Notes under the pieces: model-generated
Told to the model about the DNA's origin: nothing
Database searches by the model: none
The model's input: the letters and a program-made list of their open reading frames with translations, nothing else
Shown here: positions 1-10,276 of the stretch, piece after piece
How positions within the stretch are numbered: position 1 is the first letter of the stretch
Layout of the letters: the number at the start of each line of letters is the position of its first letter
Translations under genes and position numbers: made by a program
Assembly: GCA_902167985.1 (NCBI GenBank)
Contig: CABHNZ010000002.1
Location: forward strand, 372,001 to 436,000
Length of the DNA: 64,000 nucleotides
Direction of reading: 5' to 3'
Source: Shinella sp. UYSO24
GTDB taxonomy: Bacteria > Pseudomonadota > Alphaproteobacteria > Rhizobiales > Rhizobiaceae

Positions 1-1
1 C

Positions 2-1131
2 AATTCGAGCGGCTTCACCTTCCGTCTGCAGGATAGAGCAGGTCTCGGCCAGGCTGCACTTGGTGCCGCCACGCAGCAGCTGATGGCTGCCGCACGCCAG
101 AGCCCGGTTCTCGCCGCATGCGCATCGAAGGCATGCCGAACGCGGCCCAGCTCAACCTCGTCATCGACCGCGAGAAGGCCAATACGTTCGGTGTGTCGTT
201 CAGCGACATCAACTCGACGATCTCGGCCAATTTCGGTTCGTCCTATGTCAACGACTTCCCGAATGCCGGACGCATGCAGCGCGTGACGGTGCAGGCGGAT
301 GGCAGCCAGCGCATGCAGGCGGCCGACCTTCTGAACCTCAACGTCCGCAATGCCAATGGCGGAATGGTGCCGATCTCGTCGTTTGCCAATATCGACTGGG
401 TGCGTGGTCCTTCGCAGGTTGTCGGTTACAACGGCTATCCGTCGATGCGTATCGCCGGTCAGGCGGCGCCGGGTCATTCCACCGGTCAGGCGATCACCGA
501 AATGCAGAGGCTGGCGGACCAGTTGCCGGGTGGCTTCGGTTACGAGTGGACCGGGCAGTCGCTGCAGGAAATCCAGTCGGGTTCGCAGGCACCGGCGCTG
601 ATCGGTCTCAGCATCCTGTTCGTCTTCCTGCTGCTCTCGGCACTCTATGAGAGCTGGTCGATCCCGCTGTCGGTCATGCTCGTCGTGCCGCTCGGGGTGA
701 TCGGGGCCGTGGCCGCCGTGACGCTGCGCGGCATGCCGAACGACGTCTACTTCCTCGTCGGCCTGATCACGATCATCGGCCTGTCGGCGAAGAACGCCAT
801 CCTCATCATCGAATTTGCCAAGGATCTTCGAGCCGAAGGCAAGTCGCTGATGGAGGCGACGATGGAAGCGGCGCATCTGCGCTTCCGCCCGATCATCATG
901 ACGTCGCTGGCCTTTACCCTCGGCGTCGTGCCGATGGCGATTGCCACCGGCGCCAGCGCTGCCAGCCAGAACGCCATCGGTACCGGCGTGCTGGGCGGCA
1001 TGATCTCGGCGACGATCCTTGCGATCTTCTTCGTCCCGGTCTTCTTCGTCTTCGTCATGCGGATCTTCAAGCCCGACAGCAAGGAGAAGAAGGCGGCCGT
1101 GAACGGATCGGAGAGCCAGACGACGAGCTAA
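2..1131 (+). CDS. RND multidrug efflux pump inner-membrane subunit (AcrB/MexB type), C-terminal part
   Basis: Proton-driven drug/H+ antiporter of the inner membrane, working with a periplasmic adaptor and an outer-membrane channel. The gene enters from the left edge, so only about the last 375 residues are present: the end of the second periplasmic loop (SYVNDF, QAAPGHSTGQA) followed by five hydrophobic segments with the family signatures ALYESWSIP, LSAKNAILIIEFAKD and AIFFVPVFFVFV. The first 39 codons are in frame 2 and the rest in frame 1. Restoring one G near 118 (GCCGCATG to GCCGGCATG) joins them as VLAGMRIEGM, which fits the family. A TetR gene follows 21 bp downstream on the same strand. 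The substrate cannot be told from this part. Confidence 0.92.
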
Positions 1132-1152
1132 GGCTTCAAGGGAGGAGACGTC

Positions 1153-1776
1153 ATGCGACGTACGAAAGCCGAAGCGGCTGAAACCCGTGCGGCAATCCTG
1201 GCCGCCGCAGAAAAGCTTTTCTTCGAAAAAGGCGTTGCCGAAAGCACGCTCGAAGAAATAGCAGCGGCGGCCGGTGTGACCCGTGGTGCCATCTACTGGC
1301 ATTTCGACAGCAAGGTAGAGCTCTTTCTGGAGCTCTACACCGCGGCCCGTCTGCCGCAGATCAATGTCATCGACTTCGACCGGATCGAGGAGGACGGCGG
1401 CGATCTGCTTGGCACTTTGGAAAAAGTCACTCTCGACATGCTGGCCGGGCTCGAGGAGGATGTCTCGCGCCAGCGGATGGTGACGATCCTGTTGCGGATG
1501 AACTATACCGGCGAGTTCGACAAGCTGCAGGCCGCCATGGAGAAGATCAAGGACGCGCATGACGCGTCGCTTCTGGAAGTGCTGCGCAAGGCGGCGAGGG
1601 CCGGGGAGCTGATGGCGCCCTGGACGCCGGACACGGCGGCGAAATCGCTGAAATGGCAGATGAAGGGCATGTGCTGGGAATGGCTTCTCGGCCGCAACAC
1701 ATTCCCGCTCACCGAGGCGGGGTCGCGGAGCCTGTCGCTGCTGTTTGCCGCCTTTCGGGGGAAGTGCTGCCGTTAG
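1153..1776 (+). CDS. TetR/AcrR-family transcriptional repressor of the RND pump
   Basis: 207-residue regulator. An N-terminal helix-turn-helix (about residues 10-55, with TLEEIAAAAGVTRGAIYWHF) is typical of the AcrR/TtgR branch, and the C-terminal two thirds form the ligand-binding helical domain (AcrR-like, ending ...WEWLLGRNTFPL). A good ribosome site (GGAGGAG) lies just before the ATG. The gene begins 21 bp after the RND pump stop and is probably co-transcribed with it, so pump and regulator would be induced together; this is inference from position. A strong terminator follows 29 bp after the stop. Confidence 0.9.
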   Translation: MRRTKAEAAETRAAILAAAEKLFFEKGVAESTLEEIAAAAGVTRGAIYWHFDSKVELFLELYTAARLPQINVIDFDRIEEDGGDLLGTLEKVTLDMLAGLEEDVSRQRMVTILLRMNYTGEFDKLQAAMEKIKDAHDASLLEVLRKAARAGELMAPWTPDTAAKSLKWQMKGMCWEWLLGRNTFPLTEAGSRSLSLLFAAFRGKCCR

Positions 1777-1804
1777 GCGGGTGTTTCCATAGGATCAAGA
1801 ACAG

Positions 1805-1837
1805 AAAAAGGCCTCCGGGGATCCCGGAGGCCTTTTT
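1805..1837. terminator. Bidirectional intrinsic terminator between tetR and cyoD
   Basis: A 15-bp perfect stem (AAAAAGGCCTCCGGG / CCCGGAGGCCTTTTT) with a 3-nt loop. It has A-runs on one side and T-runs on the other, so it can end transcription of the rightward tetR and the leftward cyo operon. Confidence 0.92.
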
Positions 1838-1858
1838 CGTTTGCGAGCGTGATGCGCC

Positions 1859-2226
1859 TTACATCTGCTTCATCTGTTCGAGGCTCATCGGCATCATGTT
1901 GAGGTTGAGGTGGTACATGACCCAGATCGACCCGATGATGGTGATGACGACGATGATGGCGGTGAAGATGAAGGCGAGGAACGTCCAGCCTCCCTCGGTA
2001 CTCGCATCGATATGCAGGAAGTAGCGGACATGCACGACGATCTGCACCATGGCGAGGATGAAGATCGCGGCGACTGCCGCCGACGAGGTCGCGCCCGACA
2101 TGGCAAGCCAGAAGGGAATGACGGTGAGCACGATCGACAGGATCGAGCCGATCCACAGGCTGCTCTTGCTGCCGTGGTTGCATGGTCATTGCCATGGCTG
2201 GCGGGGGTGTGGTGAGAGGTGCTCAA
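1859..2226 (-). CDS. cyoD: Cytochrome bo3 ubiquinol oxidase subunit IV (CyoD), one frame break
   Basis: Small three-helix subunit needed for assembly of the bo3 quinol oxidase. The intact part runs from LTVIPFWLAMSG to the C-terminus EQMKQM and contains the family stretch MVQIVVHVRYFLHID. The N-terminal part (STSHHTPASHGNDHAT) is in another frame. Restoring one C near 2165 gives ...HATHGSKSSLWIGSILSIV, making about 122 residues, a normal length. The start appears to be a TTG overlapping the cyoC stop by 4 bases. It is the last gene of cyoABCD and faces the terminator at 1805-1837. Confidence 0.85.
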
Positions 2227-2863
2227 CGCATTGCTCCAAACAGATAGACGAAGGTGAAGACGCCGATCCAGATGATGTCGAGGAAGTGCCAGAACATCGA
2301 AAGGCACATGATGCGGCGGTTGTTTTCGGCAGTCAGGCCGTGCTTCTTCAGCTGGAAGGTGAGCGTGACCAGCCAGATGATGCCGAAGGTGACATGCGTG
2401 CCGTGGGTGGCGACCAGCGTGAAGAAGGCCGACAGGAAGCCGCTGCGCTGCGGCGTGGCACCCTCGGCGATCAGGCCGGAGAACTCATGCAGCTCGACGC
2501 CGACGAAGGCTGCACCGAGAATGCCGGTGATGATGAGCCAGCGGATGACGCTTCGGGCATTGCCGGCGACCATCGCCTGCATGCCGATGCCGAAGGTGAT
2601 CGACGAAGCAAGCAGCAGGCCGGTATTAAGCGCGACCAGCGGCAGTTCGAAGATTTCCCGCGGCGAGGGGCCGCCGGCATAATTGCGGCTCAGCACCCCA
2701 TAGGCGGCAAACAGCGAGGCGAAGATCAGGCGTCGCTCATCAGGTAGATGAAGAAGCCCACCATGGTGGCGCCGCCTGAATGGTGATGGTCATCCTCCGG
2801 GCGGTGGTAAACCCGCCCGGATGCGTTTCTGCCCGAAGGCTTGGAGATCAGGTCTGCTGACAT
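2223..2863 (-). CDS. cyoC: Cytochrome bo3 ubiquinol oxidase subunit III (CyoC), one frame break
   Basis: Membrane subunit III of the haem-copper quinol oxidase. The protein begins MSADLISKPSG, has a His-rich stretch (DDHHHSGG) and the first helix GFFIYLMSD. The frame then breaks near 2724 (one missing T; repaired as SDCLIFASLF) and continues with FELPLVALNTG, GFLSAFFTLVATHGTHVTFG and RIMCLSMFWHFLDIIWI. Repaired length is 213 residues, close to the usual 205. The start lies 2 bp after the cyoB stop. Confidence 0.9.
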
Positions 2864-2865
2864 GT

Positions 2866-4864
2866 TCAGATCCTCGCTGCGGCCTGCGCGTCACGCTGGC
2901 CTTCGGTTCTCGCGACCGTGTCGACCGGGATCGAGTATTCGCGGTTGTAGTTGAAGGTATGGGCGATCGCGATCACCAGGATGGCGGCGAAGCTGACGGC
3001 TGCGAGCCACCACATGTACCAGATCATGCCGAAGCCGAGGGTGACGGCCAGTGCCGAGAGGTAGATGCCGGTGCCGGTGTTGCGCGGCATGTGGATGGCC
3101 GTGAAGCCTGCGGTCGGATGCTTGTAGCCGTGGTCCTTCATGTCCTGCCAGGCGTCCAGATCATAGACGATCGGCGTGACGGCGAAGTTGTATTCCGGCG
3201 GCGGCGACGTGGTGGACCATTCGAGCGTGCGGGCACCCCAGGGGTCGCCGGTCGTGTCGCGGGTCTGGTTGCGCTGGACGATGCCCATGACGATGCTCAT
3301 GACAAAGCCGAGGATGCCGACCAGGATGATGACGACGCCGATGGCGGCAACGATGAAGAAGGGCTGCAGCGTCGGGTCGTCGAAGTGGTTGAGACGACGG
3401 GTGGTGCCCATCAGGCCGACGAATAGATCGGTGTCCAGGCAACCCAGTAGCCGATGACCCAGCCCCAGAAGGCGACCTTGCCCCAGAACTCGTTCATCTT
3501 GAAGCCGAAGGCTTCGGGAACCAGTAGGTCATGCCGGCAAAGAGGCCGAAGACGACGCCGCCGATGATGACGTTATGGAAATGCGCCACGAGGAAGAGCG
3601 AGTTGTGGAGCACGAAGTCTGCGGCCGGGATGGCCATCAGCACACCGGTCATGCCACCGACCACGAAGGTCAGCATGAAGGCGACCACCCACATCATCGG
3701 CAGTTCGAAACGGATCTCGCCGCGATACATGGTGAAGAGCCAGTTGAACACCTTGGCCCCGGTCGGGATGGCGATGACCATGGTGGCAATGCCGAAGAAG
3801 GCATTGACGCTGGCGCCCGAGCCCATGGTGAAGAAGTGGTGCAGCCAGACGATATAGGAGAGAACGGTGATGACGGCCGTGGCATAGACCATCGAGGCAT
3901 AGCCGAACAGACGCTTGCCGGTGAAGGTCGAGGTGATGTCGGAATAGATGCCGAAGGCCGGCAGGATCAGGACATAGACTTCCGGGTGGCCCCACATCCA
4001 GACCATGTTCCAGTAGAGCATCGGGCTGCCACCATTGTCATTGGTGAAGAAGGCGGTGCCGAGGTAACGGTCGAGGATGAGGAGGAAGAAGGCAACCGTC
4101 AGCGCCGGGAAGATGGCGACGACGAGGATGTTGCTGCAGAGCGCCGTCCAGACGAAGACGGGCATCTTCATCAGCGTCATGCCGGGGGCGCGCATCTTGA
4201 TGATCGTGGCGATCATGTTGACGCCCGAGAGCGTGGTGCCGATGCCGGCGATCTCCAGCGACCAGAGGTAATAATCCACCCCTGAATCCGGACTGAAGGC
4301 CTTTTCGGCGAGCGGCGCATAGGAGAGCCAGCCGGTGCGGGCGAACTCGCCGATGAACAGCGACATCATGACGAGAATGGCGCCGGCCACCGTCAGCCAG
4401 AAGCTCAGGTTGTTCAGATAGGGGAAGGCGACGTCGCGTGCGCCGATCTGCATCGGCATGACGAAGTTGACGATGCCGACGACGAGCGGGATGGCCACGA
4501 AGAAGATCATGATCGCCCCATGGGCGGTGAACAGCTGGTCGTAATGTTCCGGCGGCAGAAAACCCTCGCTGCCGTTGAAGGCGATCGCCTGCTGGGCGCG
4601 CATCATGATGGCATCGGCAAAGCCGCGCAAAAGCATGATGATGCCGAGCACGAGATACATGATGCCGATCTTCTTGTGATCGACGCTGGTGAACCATTCC
4701 TTCCAGAGATAGCCCCAGAGGCGGAAATAGGTGAGCGCCGCCACGACGATCAGGCCAAGGGCGGCAACGCCCGCGAAAGTGCCGACCAGGATCGGCACAT
4801 GGATTGGCACCGCATCGAGCGAGAGTCGCCCGAATACTGCCGAGATTGTGCTTGTTTCTTGCAT
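2866..4864 (-). CDS. cyoB: Cytochrome bo3 ubiquinol oxidase subunit I (CyoB), two frame breaks
   Basis: Catalytic subunit carrying the low-spin haem and the haem-copper centre where oxygen is reduced and protons are pumped. Visible signatures are [14 protein letters not shown] near residue 60, [14 protein letters not shown] (the CuB His and its cross-linked Tyr), WLHHFFTMG (two CuB His) and LVAHFHNVI (haem ligands). The frame breaks twice: near 3515 (missing [15 protein letters not shown]) and near 3425 (missing [14 protein letters not shown]). Repair gives 666 residues, almost exactly the E. coli CyoB length. The gene starts 113 bp after cyoA and is co-transcribed with it. Confidence 0.93.
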
Positions 4865-4977
4865 GGTTGTCCCGATTTCCGGCGCGAACCCCGCGCCGAG
4901 TTGGATTGGGTCGAAAGTGTCGAGATTGGCCGGGAAGACGCCCGGCCGAATTCTTGCTGGCCGCTAACCGCCGGCCC

Positions 4978-6018
4978 TCAGGTGCCGCTCTGTGCGGGAT
5001 GCGCCATCTGGTGATGATCCATCATGCTGTTGCTCTGGTGCTCGCCCTTGGAGTGGTCCATTGCGGGCATGTTCATGATGCCGCCATTGTCACGGTCGGC
5101 TGCGCGGTCCTTGGCCATCAGTTCGTAGAGGCAGGCCGTGCCGGGCGTGACGCAGCGGTTGAGGATGCGGCCATAGAGATCCTGCGGTGCGGCCGAGAAA
5201 TAGGTGACAGGCGTCTTGTTGCTGGGCTTTTCGAGCGCGAGGTAATTCTCGGTCGTCAGCGTTCCGGCAGAGGCTTTCACCTTGGCGACCCACTGGTCGA
5301 AGCCGGCCTGATCGGTGCCGTGCAGGCGGAAGCGCATGTCGGAGAAGCCGTCGCCGGTATAGTTGCCGGAGAAGCCCCAGGTGTCGCCCGGATGGTTGAG
5401 GACGGCGTGAAGCTGCGACTGCATGCCGGGCATCGCATAGATCATGCCGGCAAGCGTCGGGGCGTAGAAAGTGTTCATCTGGCTGGTGGAGGTGATCGAG
5501 AAGCGAACCGGAACATCGACCGGCAGCGCCAGTTCGTTGACCGTGGCAATGCCCTGTTCCGGGTAGATGAACAGCCATTTCCAATCCATGGCGACGACCT
5601 GGATGTCGAGATGCGGCGTGTTAGCGGGAAGCGGCTTGTCAGCCGCGATCCGCTCGATCGGCCGGAAGGGGTCGAGCGTGTGGGTGGTGATCCAGGTGAC
5701 GACGCCCAGGCACAGGATGATCGCCATCGGCACGAGCCAGATGCCCATCTCGATCTTGGTCGAATGATGGAAATGCGGATCGTAGAGATGCGGCGACTTG
5801 CCCTTGCGGTAGCGCAGGGCAAAGACGACGGTCATGACCATGGTCGGGATGACGACGATGAGCATCACGGCCAGCGAAAGAAGAATGAGATCCCGCTCCT
5901 GAAGAGCGATATCTCCTGTCGGGTTCATCACCACCATGTTGCAGCCGCTCAGGAGAGCGAGCGGCAGAAACATCAGGAGGTGGCGCGCGTGGCGGAGGAT
6001 TGAGGGTTTCTGTTGCAT
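4978..6018 (-). CDS. cyoA: Cytochrome bo3 ubiquinol oxidase subunit II (CyoA)
   Basis: First gene of the oxidase operon; a membrane-anchored subunit with a periplasmic cupredoxin fold. The chosen start (MQQKPSILRH) gives a lipoprotein signal ending LLSGC, so Cys would be lipidated. Two transmembrane segments follow (about 35-58 and 80-103 of 346 residues), then the cupredoxin domain (MDWKWLFIYPEQGIATVNE, STSQMNTFYAPTLAGMIYAMPGM). The CuA cysteine pair of cytochrome c oxidases is absent, which marks a quinol oxidase. The His-rich tail (MDHSKGEHQ, MDHHQMAH) is typical of alphaproteobacterial CyoA. The gene is uninterrupted. An alternative start 33 bp upstream is less likely. Confidence 0.95.
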   Translation of the reverse strand: MQQKPSILRHARHLLMFLPLALLSGCNMVVMNPTGDIALQERDLILLSLAVMLIVVIPTMVMTVVFALRYRKGKSPHLYDPHFHHSTKIEMGIWLVPMAIILCLGVVTWITTHTLDPFRPIERIAADKPLPANTPHLDIQVVAMDWKWLFIYPEQGIATVNELALPVDVPVRFSITSTSQMNTFYAPTLAGMIYAMPGMQSQLHAVLNHPGDTWGFSGNYTGDGFSDMRFRLHGTDQAGFDQWVAKVKASAGTLTTENYLALEKPSNKTPVTYFSAAPQDLYGRILNRCVTPGTACLYELMAKDRAADRDNGGIMNMPAMDHSKGEHQSNSMMDHHQMAHPAQSGT

Positions 6019-6053
6019 AGGGCGAACGATAGAGGCCGCCTGCAACCGCACCC

Positions 6054-6067
6054 TTGATTCAAATCAA
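6054..6067. promoter_or_regulatory. FixK/FNR-type anaerobox upstream of cyoA
   Basis: TTGAT-TCAA-ATCAA, a perfect palindrome matching the FixK/FNR consensus TTGAT-N4-ATCAA. It lies 36 bp before the cyoA start and downstream of the preceding gene's terminator, where the cyo promoter should be. A FixK-type regulator is encoded in this window at 60031-60678. Confidence 0.75.
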
Positions 6068-6100
6068 TCACAAGGGGCTGCGGCAGCGCCTGCGACAATG

Positions 6101-6129
6101 AAAAAACCGGCCCGCAAGGGGGCCGGTTT
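6101..6129 (-). terminator. Intrinsic terminator after the siderophore-interacting protein gene
   Basis: 10-bp stem AAACCGGCCC / GGGCCGGTTT with a 6-nt loop, followed on the minus strand by TTTTTT. It lies 30 bp after the stop of the minus-strand reductase gene and separates it from the cyo promoter. Confidence 0.85.
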
Positions 6130-6158
6130 CACCGTCAAATCCGCCGAATTCGAAGGGG

Positions 6159-6964
6159 TCAGACGTCCTTTTCCGCGGCGTCGGCCTTGCCCTTGGTCCA
6201 GTAGCCCGCAGCCTTCAGCCAGGGCAGCGGATGGCCGCGTTTCCCGGTGAGTTCGGCCCTTATGGCGCGCGCAACCGAGGCTTCGGCGGCGATCCAGGCG
6301 AAGGTGCGGCCGGGATATCGGAAAGGGCGGACAGGGCCGTCACGAAGGGTTCGGCATCGGCTGCCTGCGACAGCGGGCGGTGGACCCAGCGGATATCGAC
6401 CTTGGCCTTCGTTTCGAACTGCTGCTCTTCCTGCGGGCCGGCGACGGCGGCGATGACGGTGAACGAATCATCCTCGCCTGCCTCCTCGATGCGGCGGCCG
6501 ATGGCAGGCAGCGCCGTCTCGTCGCCGATGAGCAGCCAGTTCTTGACGCCGGAGATGACCGCCGATCCGCGCGGGCCGCCGATCGGCAGCGTCGAGCCGG
6601 GCTTGGCGGCGATCGCCCAGGCGGTTGCGGGGCCTGCCTCGTGGATGGCGAAATCGAGGACGAGCGTCTTCTTCGTTGTGTCGAAATATCTCGGCGTGTA
6701 GTCGCGGCCTTCGGGCTCGCGATTGCCGCAGGGTGGGAAGATCTTGATATGGTCATCGGCCGAGGCGCTGACGAAATCGCCGAGGTCCTCGCTTGTCAGC
6801 GTGATGCGCAGCATTTGCGGGGTGACATAATCAACCGCCTCGACGGTGAGGCTGCGTCGCTTCAATTCGTGGCGCACACGCTCGATCACGGGCAGGGCCA
6901 GGGGCGTGTCCGGTGTTTCGGACGGGGCGGCGGAAGAAAGGTCGTTCATCAATATGTCCTTCAT
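6159..6964 (-). CDS. Siderophore-interacting protein (FAD-dependent ferric-siderophore reductase), one frame break
   Basis: Cytoplasmic flavoprotein of the ViuB/YqjH (SIP) family that reduces Fe3+ in imported siderophores so that iron is released. Visible are the FAD-binding N-terminal domain (TPQMLRITLTSEDL, DHIKIFPP, RDYTPRYFD), the GPRGS motif and the NAD(P)H-binding stretch NWLLIGDETALPAIGRRIEE. The frame breaks near 6290. One added G gives DIPGRTFAWIAAEASVARAIR and then the family C-terminus HPLPWLKAAGYWTKGKAD. Repaired length is 268 residues (263 if the second Met is used). It is divergent from the exporter and receptor genes of the same iron locus. Confidence 0.9.
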
Positions 6965-7404
6965 TTCATTCCGGAATGCGGGTTTCCCCTGTTTCCGGGT
7001 GCCGGCGGGCCGGCGATCGCGCGTTGCCTTACGTTAACGCTTACGGGCGACGTCCTGGCACGCCGTCATGCTGTCCGTCTCTCCTGGCTCTGTCCTTGAC
7101 GCTCATCCTGATGCAGTCGTCCTTATGGCGCCGGCGGCGTTCAGGGTTGCAAAGCCGACATGAGCCGCTGATAGAGACCGTGGTGCCTCACAGTCGGTTG
7201 GGTGGGCGATTGGGTGGCCGGTCGGGATGGTCAGTTGTTCCGCCTGCAGCATGCAGGCCCGCATCTGGCAGACCTTCATTTAGCAGGATTGCATTTTGCG
7301 GCATTTTGAACTTCCCGTACCGGCCGGTTTCCAATATTGAGCTCCAACTCATGTTTCGCCAATTTGTCCGGCCGGTCAATCGCTGTCGGGTCAAAGTCTC
7401 TTGA
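6965..7404. other. Divergent intergenic region, no gene seen
   Basis: 440 bp between the reductase gene (leftward) and the ABC exporter gene (rightward). It must hold both promoters. I see a CGTTAACG palindrome at 7032-7039 but no convincing iron box, RNA gene or coding frame. Confidence 0.5.
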
Positions 7405-9131
7405 ATGCAGGTCCGGATGCTTCGTCGCTTTTTTGAATATTACCGCCCCTACCGGGGATTGTTCATCCTCGATTTCTCCTGTGCGATCCTTTCGGGTCTT
7501 CTGGAACTCGGTTTCCCGATGGCGGTGAAGCTGTTCATCGACAATCTTCTGGCGTCGCAGCAATGGGTGCTGATCATCCTTGCCTCGGCGGCGCTGCTTC
7601 TCGTCTATGCGGTCAATACCGGACTGATGGCGGTCGTCACCTATTGGGGACATATGCTCGGCATCAATATCGAGACCGATATGCGCCGGGCCGCCTTCAA
7701 CCATCTGCAGAAGCTCTCCTTCCGCTACTATGACAACCAGAAGACCGGGCATCTGGTCGGCCGGCTGACCAAGGATCTGGAAGAGATCGGCGAGGTTGCG
7801 CATCACGGGCCGGAAGACCTGTTCATTGCTCTCATGACCTTTATCGGGGCGCTGATCCTGATGTTCTCGGTCAACTGGCAGCTGGCGGTGATCACCGCCA
7901 TGGTCGTGCCGATGACGGCATGGTTCACCAGCCGCTACGGCGCGCGGATGACCAACAATTTCCGCCGGCTGTTTGATCGCGTCGGCATTTCAACGCCCGT
8001 ATCGAGGAAAATGTCGGCGGCATGCGCGTCGTTCAGGCCTTTGCCAACGAGAGCCACGAGCGCGACCTGTTCGAGAAGGAAAACCAGAACTATCGCACGG
8101 TGAAGCTCGAGGCCTACAAGATCATGGCTGCCAGCACCTCGCTCAGCTACATGAGCATGCGGCTGACGCAGATGGTGGTGATGATCGCCGGTGCCTATTT
8201 CGTGCTGGCGGGCGAACTGACCGATGGCGGCTTCATCGGCTTCCTGCTTCTCGTCGGCGTGTTCTTCCGTCCGGTCGAAAAGATCAATTCGGTCATCGAG
8301 ACCTATCCGAAGGGGATTGCCGGTTTCCGCCGCTTCACCGAGCTTGTCGATACCGAGCCGGATATCGCCGATGCGCCCGATGCCGTCACCGTCGATCACC
8401 TCAAGGGCGAGATCGTCTATCGCGACGTTTCCTTCGGCTACAGTGCGGAAAAGCCGGTTCTCTCCAATGTGGACCTGTCGATCCGCGCCGGTGAGACGAT
8501 CGCCTTTGTCGGTCCGTCCGGTGCCGGCAAGACGACGATCTGCTCTCTGCTGCCGCGCTTCTACGAGATCACCGGCGGCGGGATCAGCATCGACGGGATC
8601 GATATCCGCAAGATGACCAAGGTGTCGCTGCGCCAGCAGATCGGCATCGTGCAGCAGGATGTGTTCCTGTTCGGCGGCACGATCCGCGACAATATCGAAT
8701 ATGGCAGGCTGGGTGCGAGCGAGGCCGATATCCTTGAGGCGGCCCGCCGGGCACGGCTCGAAGACATGCTGGCCGGTCTTCCGGACGGGCTCGATACGGT
8801 CATCGGCGAGCGCGGCGTGAAACTGTCCGGCGGCCAGAAGCAGCGTGTGGCGATCGCCCGGATGTTCCTCAAGAACCCGCCGATCCTCATTCTTGATGAG
8901 GCGACGTCGGCGCTCGATACCGAGACGGAGCGGGCGATCCAGCGGTCGCTTTCCGAGCTTGCCGTCGGCCGCACGACGCTCATCATCGCGCACCGGCTTG
9001 CAACCATTCAGGGTGCGGACCGGATCGTCGTCGTCGACCGTCAGGGTATCGTCGAACAAGGCTCGCATCAGGAGCTGGTGGCGCTGAACGGTGCCTATAA
9101 CAGGCTGCATGCGGCGCAGGTGGGGGCCTGA
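7405..9131 (+). CDS. ABC-type exporter, fused membrane and ATPase domains, one frame break
   Basis: Half-size exporter that would work as a homodimer. The N-terminal six-helix ABC membrane domain covers about residues 15-300 (FRYYDNQKTGHLVGRLTKDLEEIGE). The C-terminal ATPase has Walker A GPSGAGKTT, signature LSGGQKQR, Walker B ILILDEATSALD and the switch IIAHRLATIQ. One missing G near 7988 breaks the frame; repaired as RVGDFNARIEENVGGMRVV, length 575. The best start may be the ATG at 7417 or 7420. Its place between a siderophore reductase and a siderophore receptor suggests export of a siderophore or related compound, but the sequence is MsbA-like and does not prove it. Confidence 0.85.
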
Positions 9132-9220
9132 GAAGATCCGTAATTGCCCGGATTGATGATCTGCACAAAACTTGATAAAAAGGAGAAAGTTTATAGCGGG
9201 TCAGTTTTGCGGGACCAAAT

Positions 9221-10130
9221 TTGCGGGATGAGGGGCGCCATCGGGTCATGACGTTTCAACCTCGGATGTCCAATCGGATCGACGGGTTTTCGGTGATCGG
9301 CGGTTTGCGCCGCCGGCACTGGAACGGTATCACCGCCGATCTGTGGGAAGTGGAATGCGCGGCGCAGGCCGGCGGCTATTATGTGGCGCGCGATCCGCGG
9401 CTGTTCATCCTGCTCGATCATCGCGGCGTCGGGCGTCCTTCGGTGAAGATGTCGCCGACGGAAAAGGGCGGGGCGCAGGATCGGGTCGAGAGCCCGATCT
9501 CCTATATCCGGCCGAGATGGATCTCTGGGTGGATATTGCCGGCGTCGAATATCTGCGCCATCTCGACATTCATTTCGATGCGGATGTGCTGGCCGGCCGG
9601 CTGATGGAAGAGATCGATCCGCGCCGGTTGCGCGATGCCAAGCTTCTGTTTTCCGACGAGCGGGTGATGACGCTGGCAGGCCTGATCGCCGCCGAAATCG
9701 CCAATCCCGAGCCGCTGCACGACCTTTATGGCGACGGCTCAGTCTGGCACTTCTGATCGATGTACTGAAACTGGTCAAATCCAAACCGCGCAAGCGCGGC
9801 ATGCTCGCGCCATGGCAGTTGAAGCGGGCAACCGAATTCATCGAGGCCAATTGCCTGCGCAATATCCGGCTGCAAGAGGTCGCAGCGCTGACCGGCCTGT
9901 CGCAATCGCATTTCAGCCATTCGTTCAAGGCGGCAACCGGCATGGCGCCGCATGAGTGGCAGATGAATGCCAGGCTTTCCCGTGCCAAGGCGCTTCTGTC
10001 GAGCAGCGACCAGCCGCTCACTGAAATTGCTGCGGAAACCGGCTTTGCCGATCAGGCGCATTTTTCCCGCGTGTTCCGCAAGCATGTCGGTATCGCGCCG
10101 TCGCGGTGGAAAAAGTCACAGCTGGCGTAA
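9221..10130 (+). CDS. AraC-family transcriptional regulator, probably of the siderophore receptor; two frame breaks
   Basis: The C-terminal 100 residues are a typical AraC DNA-binding domain with two helix-turn-helices (NIRLQEVAALTGLSQSHFSHSF and PLTEIAAETGFADQAHFSRVFRKHVGIAPSRW). The N-terminal half (SVIGGLRRRHWNGITADLWEVE, DPRLFILLDHRGVG) would bind the inducer. Breaks near 9508 (missing C, SYIPAEMDLW) and near 9743 (one base, YGDGLSLALLIDVLKLV) are repaired to a 303-residue protein, usual for the family. The start is TTG at 9221 or ATG at 9248. It sits directly before the TonB receptor, as PchR/FoxR-like activators do, so local activation by ferric siderophore is likely. Confidence 0.85.
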
Positions 10131-10214
10131 AACTCTCGGCAATCGCTCATCGGGGCGAAGTTTGCCCAAGATCGTTCAAGTCTCTCGGATCGAAGCAAGC
10201 AGTGCCGTTAAAAC

Positions 10215-10229
10215 TGAGTTAATTACTCA
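10215..10229. promoter_or_regulatory. Candidate RirA iron-responsive operator (IRO box)
   Basis: TGA-GTTAATTAC-TCA fits the rhizobial IRO pattern TGA-N9-TCA exactly and is nearly palindromic. It lies 48 bp before the start of the TonB receptor gene, an expected target of the iron repressor RirA. Confidence 0.55.
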
Positions 10230-10276
10230 CCTTATTGCGGGCAGCCGGATAATGACGGCGTAAGTGGGGCCAATCG

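Noticed and set aside
2223..6018. The cyo cluster as an aa3-type cytochrome c oxidase
   Set aside because: CyoA lacks the CuA cysteines and has a lipobox, and a CyoD-type subunit IV is present; these mark a quinol oxidase.
7935..9110. A 391-residue minus-strand frame opposite the ABC exporter
   Set aside because: The plus strand has all ABC motifs; the antisense frame has no recognisable domain.
7405..9131. MsbA lipid A flippase
   Set aside because: General similarity to half-size exporters only; its place within an iron-uptake locus makes a housekeeping lipid flippase less likely, so no symbol is given.
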